Source: CADCWN01 sp039810045 (lineage in GTDB: Bacteria > Chloroflexota > Chloroflexia > Thermomicrobiales > CADCWN01). Taken from it: a DNA stretch of 28,899 nt. The position numbers were made by a program, and so were the translations under genes. The notes under the pieces are model-generated. The model saw only the letters and a program-made list of their open reading frames with translations. It ran no database searches and had not been told where the DNA came from. The stretch lies in assembly GCA_039810045.1 (NCBI GenBank), contig JBDHWF010000038.1:1-28899 (forward strand), written 5' to 3'. Positions 14,487 to 21,149 of this stretch are shown piece by piece; position 1 is the first letter of the stretch, and every line of letters begins with the position of its first letter.

Positions 14487-14921
14487 ATGGCGATGATCGA
14501 GGAACGACAGAGCGCGGCAGTGCCGCGTGATGGGGCGTTTTGCCCGGTCTTTCACGCGGCGATTGAGTTGATCGGGAAGCGATGGACGGGCGCGATTGTG
14601 CGGGCGATCGCCAGCGGGGTGACGCGGTTCAGCGATCTGAGCGCGGTCATTCCTGAGCTGAGTGATCGGATGCTGTCGGAGCGGCTGAAGGAGTTGGAGG
14701 CGGCGGGGCTGGTCGTGCGGACGGTGCTGCCCACGACGCCCGTGCGCGTGGAGTACCGTTTGTTGCCGAAAGGCGAGGCGCTGATGCCCGTTTTTGCGGC
14801 GATCAGTCAGTGGGCGGCGGAGTGGTACGGCGACCCCGGCGCGGGCCACGGCTCAGACGCCGGGCCGGAGTCGCGGGCGCTGCCAGTGTCCTGCGCTGGC
14901 AAGTGTGGTGAGTCACGGTAA
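14487..14921 (+). CDS. HxlR family (DUF24) transcriptional regulator
   Basis: A 144-residue winged-helix regulator. The core is CPVFHAAIELIGKRWTGAIV (residues 19-38), FSDLSAVIPELSDRMLSERL (the recognition helix) and EYRLLPKGEALMPVFAAISQWA. Cys19, directly before Pro, corresponds to the single conserved N-terminal cysteine that senses quinones or hypochlorite in YodB, CatR and HypR. The C-terminal tail (about residues 118-144) is low in complexity and rich in Gly, Ser and Pro with two more cysteines. ATG 14487 is preferred over GTG 14478 because GAGAGGG then lies 8 nt upstream. It is divergent from the VOC gene and shares a control region with it. Confidence 0.92.
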   Translation: MAMIEERQSAAVPRDGAFCPVFHAAIELIGKRWTGAIVRAIASGVTRFSDLSAVIPELSDRMLSERLKELEAAGLVVRTVLPTTPVRVEYRLLPKGEALMPVFAAISQWAAEWYGDPGAGHGSDAGPESRALPVSCAGKCGESR

Positions 14922-15003
14922 TCCAGCATAGCAATAGACTGCGCCCCGCTATTCCATAGAGAGTAGATACACAGGACGCGCTCGCTCTCAACGCAAGCAG
15001 CCC

Positions 15004-15032
15004 CGCCCCGCCAGGGCCTTCCTGGCGGGGCG
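15004..15032. terminator. Strong hairpin after the HxlR gene
   Basis: A perfect 12-bp GC-rich stem, CGCCCCGCCAGG (15004-15015) and CCTGGCGGGGCG (15021-15032), with the five-base loop GCCTT. It lies 83 nt after the hxlR-type stop and 67 nt before the hydrolase start. No T-run follows. Probable terminator; the remainder of 14922-15098 shows nothing else. Confidence 0.6.
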
Positions 15033-15098
15033 CGGCGTGCTATCCTACGAACGCGGCGGTGGGTCGCCCGACGATACAGCACGTAGGAGAAGCGCGCG

Positions 15099-15806
15099 AT
15101 GGCAACGTTCGTGATTGTGCATGGGGCCTGGGGCGGTGGTTGGGCGTGGCGGAGGACGGTCGCGCCGCTGTTGGAGCAGGCGGGGCATACGGTCTACACC
15201 CCCACGCTGACCGGGCTGGGGGAGCGGGCGCATCTGGGCGGCCCAGCGGTCAACCTCGATACCCACGTTCAGGATGTCGTGAATGTCCTCTTTTGGGAAG
15301 ATTTGCACGATGTCGTGCTGGTTGGGCACAGCTATGGCGGGATGGTGATCACTGGCGTGGCTGACCGCGCTGGTGAGCGTCTGCAGCAACTCGTCTATCT
15401 CGACGCGATGGTGCCAGCCGAGGGGCAATCGCTGGCTGATCTGGTTGACCCCGGCGCGCAAGCGGAGATGATCAAGCAGGCGCAGGAGAACGGCGACGGG
15501 TGGAAGCTGCCGCCGTCACCGATCTCCCCCGATCTTTCGCCGGAGATGCGGGCCTGGGCGGAACCCCGACGCGGCGTTCAGCCACTACAAACGTTCATTC
15601 AGCCGTTTCAGGCGACGGGCCACCAGGGGGCCGATTTGCCGCGTCTCTACGTTCTCTGCACTGCGCCCGCTGGCGACGCTTTTGCGCGAATCGCCGCCCG
15701 CCTGCGCGATGATCCGGCGTGGCGGCTGGAGGAGTTCGCCACCGGCCACAATCTGCACTACACGATGGCGCAGGAATTGACCGATCTGCTGGTGAGTCTG
15801 GTCTGA
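15099..15806 (+). CDS. Alpha/beta hydrolase (esterase, salicylate-esterase-like)
   Basis: A 235-residue cytosolic alpha/beta hydrolase without lid extension. The N-terminus FVIVHGAWGGGWAWRR forms the oxyanion hole (H-G-A-W), then TPTLTGLGERAHLGG, the nucleophile elbow VLVGHSYGGMVI with Ser78, and the C-terminal FATGHNLHYTMAQ with the catalytic histidine (His217 or His220). The T-L-T-G-L-G-E-R-x-H segment is shared with plant-type esterases and with EstC/salicylate esterase-like bacterial proteins. Substrate unknown. GGAG lies about 10 nt before the ATG. It stands between the hairpin at 15004-15032 and an unknown gene on the same strand. Confidence 0.9.
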   Translation: MATFVIVHGAWGGGWAWRRTVAPLLEQAGHTVYTPTLTGLGERAHLGGPAVNLDTHVQDVVNVLFWEDLHDVVLVGHSYGGMVITGVADRAGERLQQLVYLDAMVPAEGQSLADLVDPGAQAEMIKQAQENGDGWKLPPSPISPDLSPEMRAWAEPRRGVQPLQTFIQPFQATGHQGADLPRLYVLCTAPAGDAFARIAARLRDDPAWRLEEFATGHNLHYTMAQELTDLLVSLV

Positions 15807-15933
15807 GGGGGCAGCATAGGAGTTGGTCACTTCCCTACGGAGCATCAATGCCCTGTGGGGGTGTGGTTCGTTGCTGGCGCGGGGCAGCGTTTGTCAACGG
15901 CTGGCGTGTCGGCAGCGTGGTAAGGAGGGGGCG

Positions 15934-16458
15934 ATGGCTTTTCAGGTGAAGAAGCGCGGGAAACTGACCTATTACTACAGTGGCGACCGCCCGGTTTTGT
16001 CGTCGCTGGTCACTGAGGAATTACCCGATGGCGATCTGAAGATCTCGTTTGCGGGGTTGACCGGGGGCTACTCGGCGCAGAGTGTGTTGGGGCTGACCGA
16101 ACTGGTGACGATGGACCCTGAGCGCGAGGTGCCGCTGGTCTTCGCCTGTTGGGAGAAGTGGTTACAGGATGCGGGGATCTGTCAGTCGTTGCGGCAGGTC
16201 GATTTTATCGAATTGCACGCGTTCGGCTGTCAGCCGAAAAGCCCGAATCCCGCCGTCGATCCGGCGGGGTTTGCGGCGGAGCAGGAGCGCCTGCGGCAGG
16301 CCTATGCGGCAGCCTACAGTCGCTACTTTGCCGAGCAGTTGCCGGAGAATGGCGTACCGTGTCGGTTCACTGTTCACGTGGTCGATGTGCCAGACCGCGC
16401 CGCGTCGTATGAGTTTTACGCGACCGCGCTCTATCAGCGGGCGTTGCAGGAGCAATAG
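15934..16458 (+). CDS. Hypothetical protein, 174 aa
   Basis: I do not recognise this family. The start ATG 15934 is clear: AAGGAGG stands 6 nt upstream, and the frame continues further upstream only as unlikely arginine- and cysteine-rich sequence. The protein begins MAFQVKKRGKLTYYYSGDRP, is soluble and mixed alpha/beta, has two central cysteines (CWEKWL; GICQSL), a helical stretch rich in Glu, Ala and Tyr (about residues 110-142) and a final beta strand FTVHVVDVPD followed by a helix. The amidohydrolase gene follows after 22 nt, so the two are probably one operon. An accessory or substrate-related role is possible but unsupported. Confidence 0.75.
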   Translation: MAFQVKKRGKLTYYYSGDRPVLSSLVTEELPDGDLKISFAGLTGGYSAQSVLGLTELVTMDPEREVPLVFACWEKWLQDAGICQSLRQVDFIELHAFGCQPKSPNPAVDPAGFAAEQERLRQAYAAAYSRYFAEQLPENGVPCRFTVHVVDVPDRAASYEFYATALYQRALQEQ

Positions 16459-16480
16459 GGCAGGAAAGGGGAGTGCCAAC

Positions 16481-17680
16481 GTGGCAGAGGTGGATCTACT
16501 GTTGCAGGGCGGGCGGGTGATCGACCCGCTGCACGGGTTGGACGCAGTGGCTGACGTGGCGATCAGCGCGGGGCAGATCGCGGCGGTTGGGCCGAATCTC
16601 GCGACGGCGGGGGCGGCGCAGGTGCTGGATGTCAGCGGGCAGGTGGTGACGCCGGGGATCATCGATATGCACGCCCACGTGATGCACTGGCACCGCCGTT
16701 CGCGCCTCTCACTCGACCCGATTGTGCACACCTTTTCATCCGGCGTGACGACCGTGGTCGATGCGGGCACGGTGGGCTGGGAAGATTTTGCCGAGTGCAA
16801 AGCCCTGTCAATTGACAACGCGAAGATTCGGGTGCTGGCCTACGTCAATATCGTGGGCAAGGGGATGGGCGGAGCCTGGGAACACGAGGCCGTCGAGATG
16901 GACGCGCAGCGGGCGGCGGCAGTCGCGCAGGAGTTTTCCGATGTGGTGGTCGGGATTAAGACGGCGCACTACTGGGCGCGGCAGCCGTTCGATGACGACC
17001 ATTTGCCGTGGACGGCGGTTGATCGGGCGTTGGAGGCGGGCGAGCTGTGCGGGAAGCCGATCATGGTCGATTTCTTCCCCTGGCTCCCCGAACGCCCCTA
17101 TCCCACGTTGTTAGAGAAGATGCGGCCAGGGGATATTCATACCCACGTCTTCGCCCAGCAGTTCCCCGTGCTGGATGATCAGGGACAGGTCAACGACTTT
17201 ATGTTTGCGGCGCGGGAGCGCGGGATTATCTTTGATCTGGGGCATGGCGCGGCGAGTTTCTGGTATCGCAACGCGGCTCCCGCGATCGCGCAGGGGTTCC
17301 TGCCGGACTCGATCAGCACGGATCTGCATACGGGGAACGTCAATGGCGTGGTGATCGATATGGTGACGACGATGAACAAGGTGCTGGCGATGGGCGTGGC
17401 GTTGCCCGACGTGATCGCCCGCTCGACCGTGGCTCCGGCGCGGGAGATCGGGCACCCAGAATTGGGGCATCTGGGCGTTGGTGGGGCGGCTGATGTGGCG
17501 GTCTTTGCGCTGGATCAAGGGTCGTTCCCGTTCGTTGATTGCGGCCCGGCGTTGCTGACTGGCACGCAACGTCTGCGACCGCTGCTGACGGTTGCGGGAG
17601 GCCGGATCGTCTATAACCCCACGGGGCTTGGGCTGGTTGAGTGGCCGGAGGCCCCACCAGCCTATTGGGTGCTGCGGTAG
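16481..17680 (+). CDS. Amidohydrolase/deacetylase family metallohydrolase
   Basis: A 399-residue cytosolic enzyme of the amidohydrolase superfamily. The N-terminal beta sandwich has LLLQGGRVIDPLHGLD and VLDVSGQVVTPGIIDMHAHV, the last containing the H-x-H metal site. Later markers are GIKTAHYWAR (lysine position usually carboxylated), DIHTHVFAQQFP (two His), FDLGHGAASFW and ISTDLHTGN (final Asp). The C-terminus returns to the beta sandwich (LTVAGGRIVYNPTG). This pattern is the dihydroorotase-like deacetylase subgroup. Substrate unknown; N-acyl amino acids or ureides are possible. The start is GTG 16481 with a purine-rich AGGAAAGGGGAG upstream; the frame is open farther upstream inside the preceding gene, but that part is not homologous-looking. 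Confidence 0.9.
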   Translation: MAEVDLLLQGGRVIDPLHGLDAVADVAISAGQIAAVGPNLATAGAAQVLDVSGQVVTPGIIDMHAHVMHWHRRSRLSLDPIVHTFSSGVTTVVDAGTVGWEDFAECKALSIDNAKIRVLAYVNIVGKGMGGAWEHEAVEMDAQRAAAVAQEFSDVVVGIKTAHYWARQPFDDDHLPWTAVDRALEAGELCGKPIMVDFFPWLPERPYPTLLEKMRPGDIHTHVFAQQFPVLDDQGQVNDFMFAARERGIIFDLGHGAASFWYRNAAPAIAQGFLPDSISTDLHTGNVNGVVIDMVTTMNKVLAMGVALPDVIARSTVAPAREIGHPELGHLGVGGAADVAVFALDQGSFPFVDCGPALLTGTQRLRPLLTVAGGRIVYNPTGLGLVEWPEAPPAYWVLR

Positions 17681-17695
17681 CGGGTGCGCTGGTTC

Positions 17696-17721
17696 GGGAG
17701 CGCGGGAGATGCCGCGCTCCC
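17696..17721. terminator. Hairpin after the amidohydrolase gene
   Basis: GGGAGCGCGG (17696-17705) and CCGCGCTCCC (17712-17721) form a perfect 10-bp stem with loop GAGATG, 15 nt past the stop codon. No T-run follows (TGATATTGC). Confidence 0.6.
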
Positions 17722-17773
17722 TGATATTGCCCCATCGTTGGCGGTGTAGGTCAGCAGGAAGGGAGCAGGGGCG

Positions 17774-18154
17774 ATGAGTGCAGCAGCGTATCGGCGGCAG
17801 GTGGCGCAGTTCTGGGCGCTGATGCAGACGAACGATTGGCAAGCCGTTGCGGAGCAGTGTCTACACGAGGACTATAGGTTTGAGTACCCCCAGTCTGGGG
17901 AACGGTTCCAGGGGCGGGCGGCGTTTGTCACCTTCAACAGTGCGTATCCAGTGCCGGGGCCGTGGACATTTGCTGTGCAGCGGATCATTGCCGACGATGA
18001 CGGGGTGGTCGCTGATGTGCTGGTCAGTGCTGATGCGGTCGAGGCCCGCGTGATCTCCTTCTTTACGTTGCGCGACGGGAAGATCGTGCGTACGGTGGAG
18101 TTTTGGCCGGAGCCGTTTACCCCGCCGGCCCGGCCCGCCAGCCTGCGCTCGTAG
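17774..18154 (+). CDS. SnoaL/NTF2-like protein
   Basis: A 126-residue single-domain protein of the NTF2-like cone fold: N-terminal helices (YRRQVAQFWALMQTNDWQAV, then LHEDYRFEYPQSGERFQGR) followed by four strands (WTFAVQRIIADDDGVVADVL, EARVISFFTLRDGKIVRTVEFW). The D-x-x-x-x-x-Y start and the final I-V-R-T-x-E-F-W strand are typical of SnoaL-like members. The family includes small-molecule isomerases and many proteins of unknown role. A purine-rich GGAAGGGAG precedes the ATG. It is separated from the amidohydrolase by a hairpin, so it is probably its own transcript. Confidence 0.85.
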   Translation: MSAAAYRRQVAQFWALMQTNDWQAVAEQCLHEDYRFEYPQSGERFQGRAAFVTFNSAYPVPGPWTFAVQRIIADDDGVVADVLVSADAVEARVISFFTLRDGKIVRTVEFWPEPFTPPARPASLRS

Positions 18155-18215
18155 GTGGCGGGGCGGGTAGCCCAGATGTACTAGGGCGAAACTGTTGCTA
18201 TGACAAGAAAAATCA

Positions 18216-18244
18216 TTGACGGTTTGCCGATAATCAGCTATGAT
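18216..18244 (+). promoter_or_regulatory. Strong promoter with a palindrome over the -10 box
   Basis: TTGACG (18216-18221), 17-bp spacer, TATGAT (18239-18244): each box differs from consensus by one base at optimal spacing. A perfect 7-bp inverted repeat, ATAATCA (18230-18236) and TGATTAT (18241-18247), overlaps the -10 box and could be an operator. No protein gene follows on this strand before the terminator at 18389-18436. Confidence 0.75.
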
Positions 18245-18250
18245 TATTAG

Positions 18251-18436
18251 TACTGGGGGATTAAACTTCATCGCGGCCTCTTGCATCGCCAAGGAGTGCG
18301 TGTAGACAATGCTGTCGCACGCAACAAGTCGCACCGCGAGCGATTGTGGCGGACAGAAACCTTCGAAGTTACCCCAAATAAAGCCTCTGGTCGGCCCGGT
18401 CGGTTCCCCTAGCGATCCGGGCTGACCTCTTTTTTT
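18251..18436 (+). ncRNA. Candidate structured small RNA, about 186 nt (6S-like size; family not established)
   Basis: The stretch runs from the predicted start just after the TATGAT box to the T-run of an intrinsic terminator, and lies in a gene-free interval between a plus-strand and a minus-strand gene. It can fold with long-range pairing: GGGG (18256-18259) and AACTTC (18264-18269) with GAAGTT (18365-18370) and CCCC (18372-18375); TCGCGG (18271-18276) with CCGCGA (18334-18339); and an apical hairpin GCGTG...GACA/TGTC...CACGC (18298-18322). Length and single-unit transcription resemble 6S RNA (ssrS), but I cannot match its conserved bubble and do not assign it. It lacks the hallmark sequences of tmRNA, SRP RNA and RNase P RNA. 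A 21-codon ATG frame at 18241 is present but lies at the promoter and has no ribosome-binding site. Confidence 0.55.
18389..18436 (+). terminator. Intrinsic terminator of the small RNA
   Basis: GGTCGGCCCGG (18389-18399) pairs with CCGGGCTGACC (18417-18427) through 11 pairs including one G-U, and is followed directly by TCTTTTTTT (18428-18436). This is the only hairpin in the window with a proper T-run. Confidence 0.85.
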
Positions 18437-18468
18437 GTCAACAATTTGCCCACCTGTTTGCACGCAAT

Positions 18469-18496
18469 ACGGCCCTGGCAGATCTGCCAGGGCCGT
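18469..18496. terminator. Perfect palindromic hairpin 3' of the rnfD-like gene
   Basis: ACGGCCCTGGCA (18469-18480) and TGCCAGGGCCGT (18485-18496) flank GATC, itself a palindrome, so all 28 bases are self-complementary. It lies 17 nt beyond the stop of the minus-strand rnfD-like gene and downstream of the small RNA terminator, which fits a two-way terminator between convergent units. T-runs are weak on both sides. Confidence 0.65.
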
Positions 18497-18513
18497 TTGA
18501 TCGTGGTGGTGAC

Positions 18514-19398
18514 TTATTGTACGCGTGGGCGGCGGGTGACCTGCGGGCGTTGGCGGGCGGTGATGACGCGGCGAACTGTCTCGCCGAGGTTGCCGAGGAG
18601 CAGGGCGCCGGGGAGGAACCAGAGGACGCCGACGGTCAGGTAGAGCGCCACACTGAGAATGGCGACGGTGACCCCGTAGACCAGTTGATCGCGGGTGCGG
18701 GCGGGCGAAGTGGGCGGGTCGGTGAGCATGAATCCGGCGAAGAACAGGACGGCATAGGCATCGGGCGTGCGGAAGATTTCGGCCACTGTGGCCGGGTCGC
18801 GGAGAAAGGCGGCAGCCGTGAAGAGGATGAAGTAGGTGCCGAGAAAGGCGAGGACGATCGGCAGCTTCTTGATCCGATCTGCGATGAAGACGACGGCGAC
18901 GAGCAGCACGATAGCGAAGGGCAGCGCGAGGTCAGGCAAGGCCCCCCACCAGCTTTGCCCACTGCCAAAGAGGTAGTAGTTTGCGACGAGGGCGATGGCG
19001 GCAGGATTGAAGATATTGGCCCAGCGGCTACGGAAAATATATTTCGAGGTGATCGCCAGGACGGCGGTGCAGGCGGTGACGTAGGCGGGGGTGTGTGAGT
19101 CGAGGATCAGGGCGACAAAGAGCGCGGAGAGGACTGCGCCACTCGGCCACTGCACTTTGCCGCGCGTTAGCCAGAGCAAGACGGTATCGAGCGCGGCAGC
19201 GACGCTCACGGCGGCGACTACGCCGGGGGCGATTACCCCCCAGCCGGCCCCGAACCCGGCCAGGGCGAGGAAGGCTAACAGGATCAGGATCATCAATCCT
19301 TTCGGGGTGCGTGTGGCGCGGCGCAGGGCTTTGCTCAGCGAAACTTGCTGGCGTGGCGCACTGATCGGGGGGTAGGTGGCAGGGTGCAGGGTACTCAT
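18514..19398 (-). CDS. RnfD/NqrB-like membrane protein
   Basis: A 294-residue inner-membrane protein with about 9-10 hydrophobic segments. Family markers: GKVQWPSGAVLSALFVALIL (the S-G-A-x-x-x-x-L-x-x-x-L-x-L helix), RSRWANIFNPAAIALV (N-P-A-A) and FFAGFMLTDPPTSPAR near residue 220, matching the T-D-P-x-T-S-P of RnfD and NqrB. The usual periplasmic loop holding the threonine that carries covalent FMN (D-x-x-S-G-A-T-x-L) is not present between N-P-A-A and the following helices; there the sequence is YYLFGSGQSWWGALPD. It overlaps apbE by four bases (ATGA) and belongs to a three-gene cassette. Likely role: passing electrons across the membrane to an FMN carrier. No other rnf or nqr subunit is present. 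Confidence 0.85.
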   Translation of the reverse strand: MSTLHPATYPPISAPRQQVSLSKALRRATRTPKGLMILILLAFLALAGFGAGWGVIAPGVVAAVSVAAALDTVLLWLTRGKVQWPSGAVLSALFVALILDSHTPAYVTACTAVLAITSKYIFRSRWANIFNPAAIALVANYYLFGSGQSWWGALPDLALPFAIVLLVAVVFIADRIKKLPIVLAFLGTYFILFTAAAFLRDPATVAEIFRTPDAYAVLFFAGFMLTDPPTSPARTRDQLVYGVTVAILSVALYLTVGVLWFLPGALLLGNLGETVRRVITARQRPQVTRRPRVQ

Positions 19399-20330
19399 TG
19401 GACGGTCCTTTCAAGGTTGGGCGTGGCGTATTCGGTGCCAGCGGGCGTGACCAGGAGGCCAGCAACCCCCTGTTGTTCGAGGAAGGCGAGGCCAGCCGTT
19501 GGCCCCAGGATGAAGGCTGCTGTACTGAGCGTATCGGCGGCTAATGCCGTTGGTGCGACGACGGTGACGCTGGCGAGGGCGTTGGGCGAGTGGCCCGTTT
19601 GCGGGTCGAGCAGATGATGCTCGGCGGTGGCGTCCTGCGTGCGGCGTTCGTAATCGCCGGAGGTACAGACGGCGGCATTGCTGACTGGCAACGTAGTGAG
19701 TAAGGCGTCGGGCAGGCGCGGGTGGCGAATCCCGATCTGCCAGCGTCCGCCACTGGGGTTGTGGCCCTGCACGCGGAGGTCGCCGCCCGCCTCCACCATA
19801 CTGCCGGGATAGGCCAGCAGTTCCTGCATGGCGAGGTCGATGGCGAACCCTTTGGCGACTGCGCCGAGATCGAGTACGAGTGGGCGATGGAGGGTCACCG
19901 TTTGGCGCACGGGGTCCAGTGTCAGATCGCGAAAGGTGGCGGGGGTGGCGCTGGCGGCGAGCGCAGCAGGCGTCGCTGCGCCCGTGCGATAGTTGTGGAC
20001 AAAGCCGCGCTGTTCCTGTCGCTGACCGATAGTGGGGTCGAAGCGGCCATCTGTCGCTGCGGCAGTGGCGAGCGCGAACGCCAGGGTCTGGTAGAGCAGC
20101 GGACTCAGGGGGACTGGTTCACCAACGCGGTCGAGCAGGCGGCGCAGTTCGCTATTGCTGTCAAACCGGCTACAGGCGGCCTCGACCCGCTGAAACCAGT
20201 CGAGCGCGCGGGTCAGGGCGGTCGTGTTCACGGCGTATTGGCCGTGGATGACGCCGACCGTGATGTAGGTGTCCATCGCCACGCTGGTACGGGTCAGCAA
20301 TTGCTGGGTAGAGTGCAGGGCAGTGGCCAT
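19395..20330 (-). CDS. apbE: FAD:protein FMN transferase (ApbE family)
   Basis: A 311-residue flavin transferase that uses FAD to attach FMN through a phosphoester to threonine or serine of target proteins. Motifs in order: SVAMDTYITV (about residue 16), SRFDSNSELRRL, DGRFDPTIG, LVLDLGAVAKGFAIDLA (G-A-x-A-K-G-x-A), MVEAGGDLRVQG (G-G-D) and ADTLSTAAFILG (D and T for magnesium). There is no signal peptide or lipobox, unlike many ApbE proteins that act outside the membrane. ATG 20330 is chosen: it is 4 nt after the stop of the FMN-binding gene. The frame is open to 20999, but that part is antisense-like Pro/Arg-rich shadow of the FMN-binding gene. Its substrate is almost surely that neighbour. 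Confidence 0.93.
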   Translation of the reverse strand: MATALHSTQQLLTRTSVAMDTYITVGVIHGQYAVNTTALTRALDWFQRVEAACSRFDSNSELRRLLDRVGEPVPLSPLLYQTLAFALATAAATDGRFDPTIGQRQEQRGFVHNYRTGAATPAALAASATPATFRDLTLDPVRQTVTLHRPLVLDLGAVAKGFAIDLAMQELLAYPGSMVEAGGDLRVQGHNPSGGRWQIGIRHPRLPDALLTTLPVSNAAVCTSGDYERRTQDATAEHHLLDPQTGHSPNALASVTVVAPTALAADTLSTAAFILGPTAGLAFLEQQGVAGLLVTPAGTEYATPNLERTVQ

Positions 20331-20334
20331 GACG

Positions 20335-20973
20335 TTACCGGGCCTGGGCGAGCGCGGCGTTGACGGCGGCGCGATAGGCGTTGGTGCTGTCGGTAGCCCC
20401 AGAAACGAGATCGACGGCGGCACTCTGGCGGGCGACGACCTGACTGGGGAGCGCGGCGATCCGGGAGCAGGGATACTTGGTGCCACAGGTGGTAATTTCG
20501 GCAGAAACAATCTTCCCACCCTGAATCGTGACGGCGACCGTGATATTGCCGTGGCGGCTGGTGCCAGTGCCGCTATAGGTGCCATCGGTGTAGGCCGCTG
20601 TGGTCGTGGTGATCGTTGTGCTGGTGGCGGCTGGCGCAACGCTGGCAGTGGGGGCAACACTGGCGGCGGGGGCGGTGCTGGTTGGTGCGGTGGCCGTACT
20701 CGCGGTTTTGGCCGTGGTGCTGGTGGCTGCCGCAGTTGCCGTACTGGTGGGGCTGGCGGTCGCGGTGGCGGGGGCGATTGTCGCCGTTGGGTCGATTGGC
20801 GTCGTGGGTGGCACGGCGGTCGCGGCCAGGTCGGCGGCGGCGGGGGCGGTGCGGGCGTATCCTGCCGCGTAGACGGCGAAGACCGCCGCTGAACTGAGGG
20901 CGACCAGGCTATTGGCGAGCAGTTGTTTGCTGCGTTGGGCGGGGTTGGTGGGGCGTTTGGTTGGGGCGGGCAT
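20335..20973 (-). CDS. Membrane-anchored FMN-binding domain protein (RnfG/NqrC-like)
   Basis: A 212-residue extracytoplasmic electron carrier. A basic N-terminus is followed by one membrane helix (about residues 20-40), then a Thr/Ala/Pro/Ser-rich low-complexity linker of about 85 residues (about 42-128), then the FMN-binding domain: YTDGTYSGTGTSRHGNITVAV, GGKIVSAEITTCGTKYPCSRI and VDLVSGATDSTNAYRAAV. The S-G-A-T at 191-194 is the ApbE flavinylation signal; Thr194 is the predicted FMN site. Two cysteines in CGTKYPC may form a disulfide or redox pair. It is the first gene of the cassette with apbE and the rnfD-like gene. GGAG lies 7 nt before the ATG. Confidence 0.9.
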   Translation of the reverse strand: MPAPTKRPTNPAQRSKQLLANSLVALSSAAVFAVYAAGYARTAPAAADLAATAVPPTTPIDPTATIAPATATASPTSTATAAATSTTAKTASTATAPTSTAPAASVAPTASVAPAATSTTITTTTAAYTDGTYSGTGTSRHGNITVAVTIQGGKIVSAEITTCGTKYPCSRIAALPSQVVARQSAAVDLVSGATDSTNAYRAAVNAALAQAR

Positions 20974-21149
20974 GGCTGGGCTCCTTCAGAAACGTTCATA
21001 CTTGTAATGGGTCAGGCAGCGACCTGTTGTGGTCGTAGTTCGTTACCGCTGAAGCTAGTTTAGGTCTGTTTCCTGAAGGAAAGTGCAGCTATTGATGAAG
21101 AATAGTTAAAGTTTTGCGCTCGTTGTGGCTGGGGTAGGCCCTATGGCGG

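Noticed and set aside
16169..16480. N-terminal extension of the amidohydrolase to 16169
   Set aside because: It overlaps the 174-residue gene in another frame and reads as Arg/Ser-rich sequence; GTG 16481 has a ribosome-binding site and begins the family homology.
18251..18436. tmRNA, SRP RNA, RNase P RNA or a known riboswitch at the small RNA locus
   Set aside because: No tag-coding frame or tRNA-like end, no SRP domain IV GGAAG/AGCA tetraloop region, no RNase P core, and no gene downstream for a riboswitch to control.
20331..20999. N-terminal extension of apbE to 20999
   Set aside because: The extension is a Pro/Arg-rich frame overlapping the FMN-binding gene; ApbE homology begins only after ATG 20330.
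21069..21082. TTTCC-TGAA-GGAAA inverted repeat upstream of the FMN-binding gene
   Set aside because: Only five base pairs and about 95 nt from the start codon, with no recognisable promoter next to it; could be chance.
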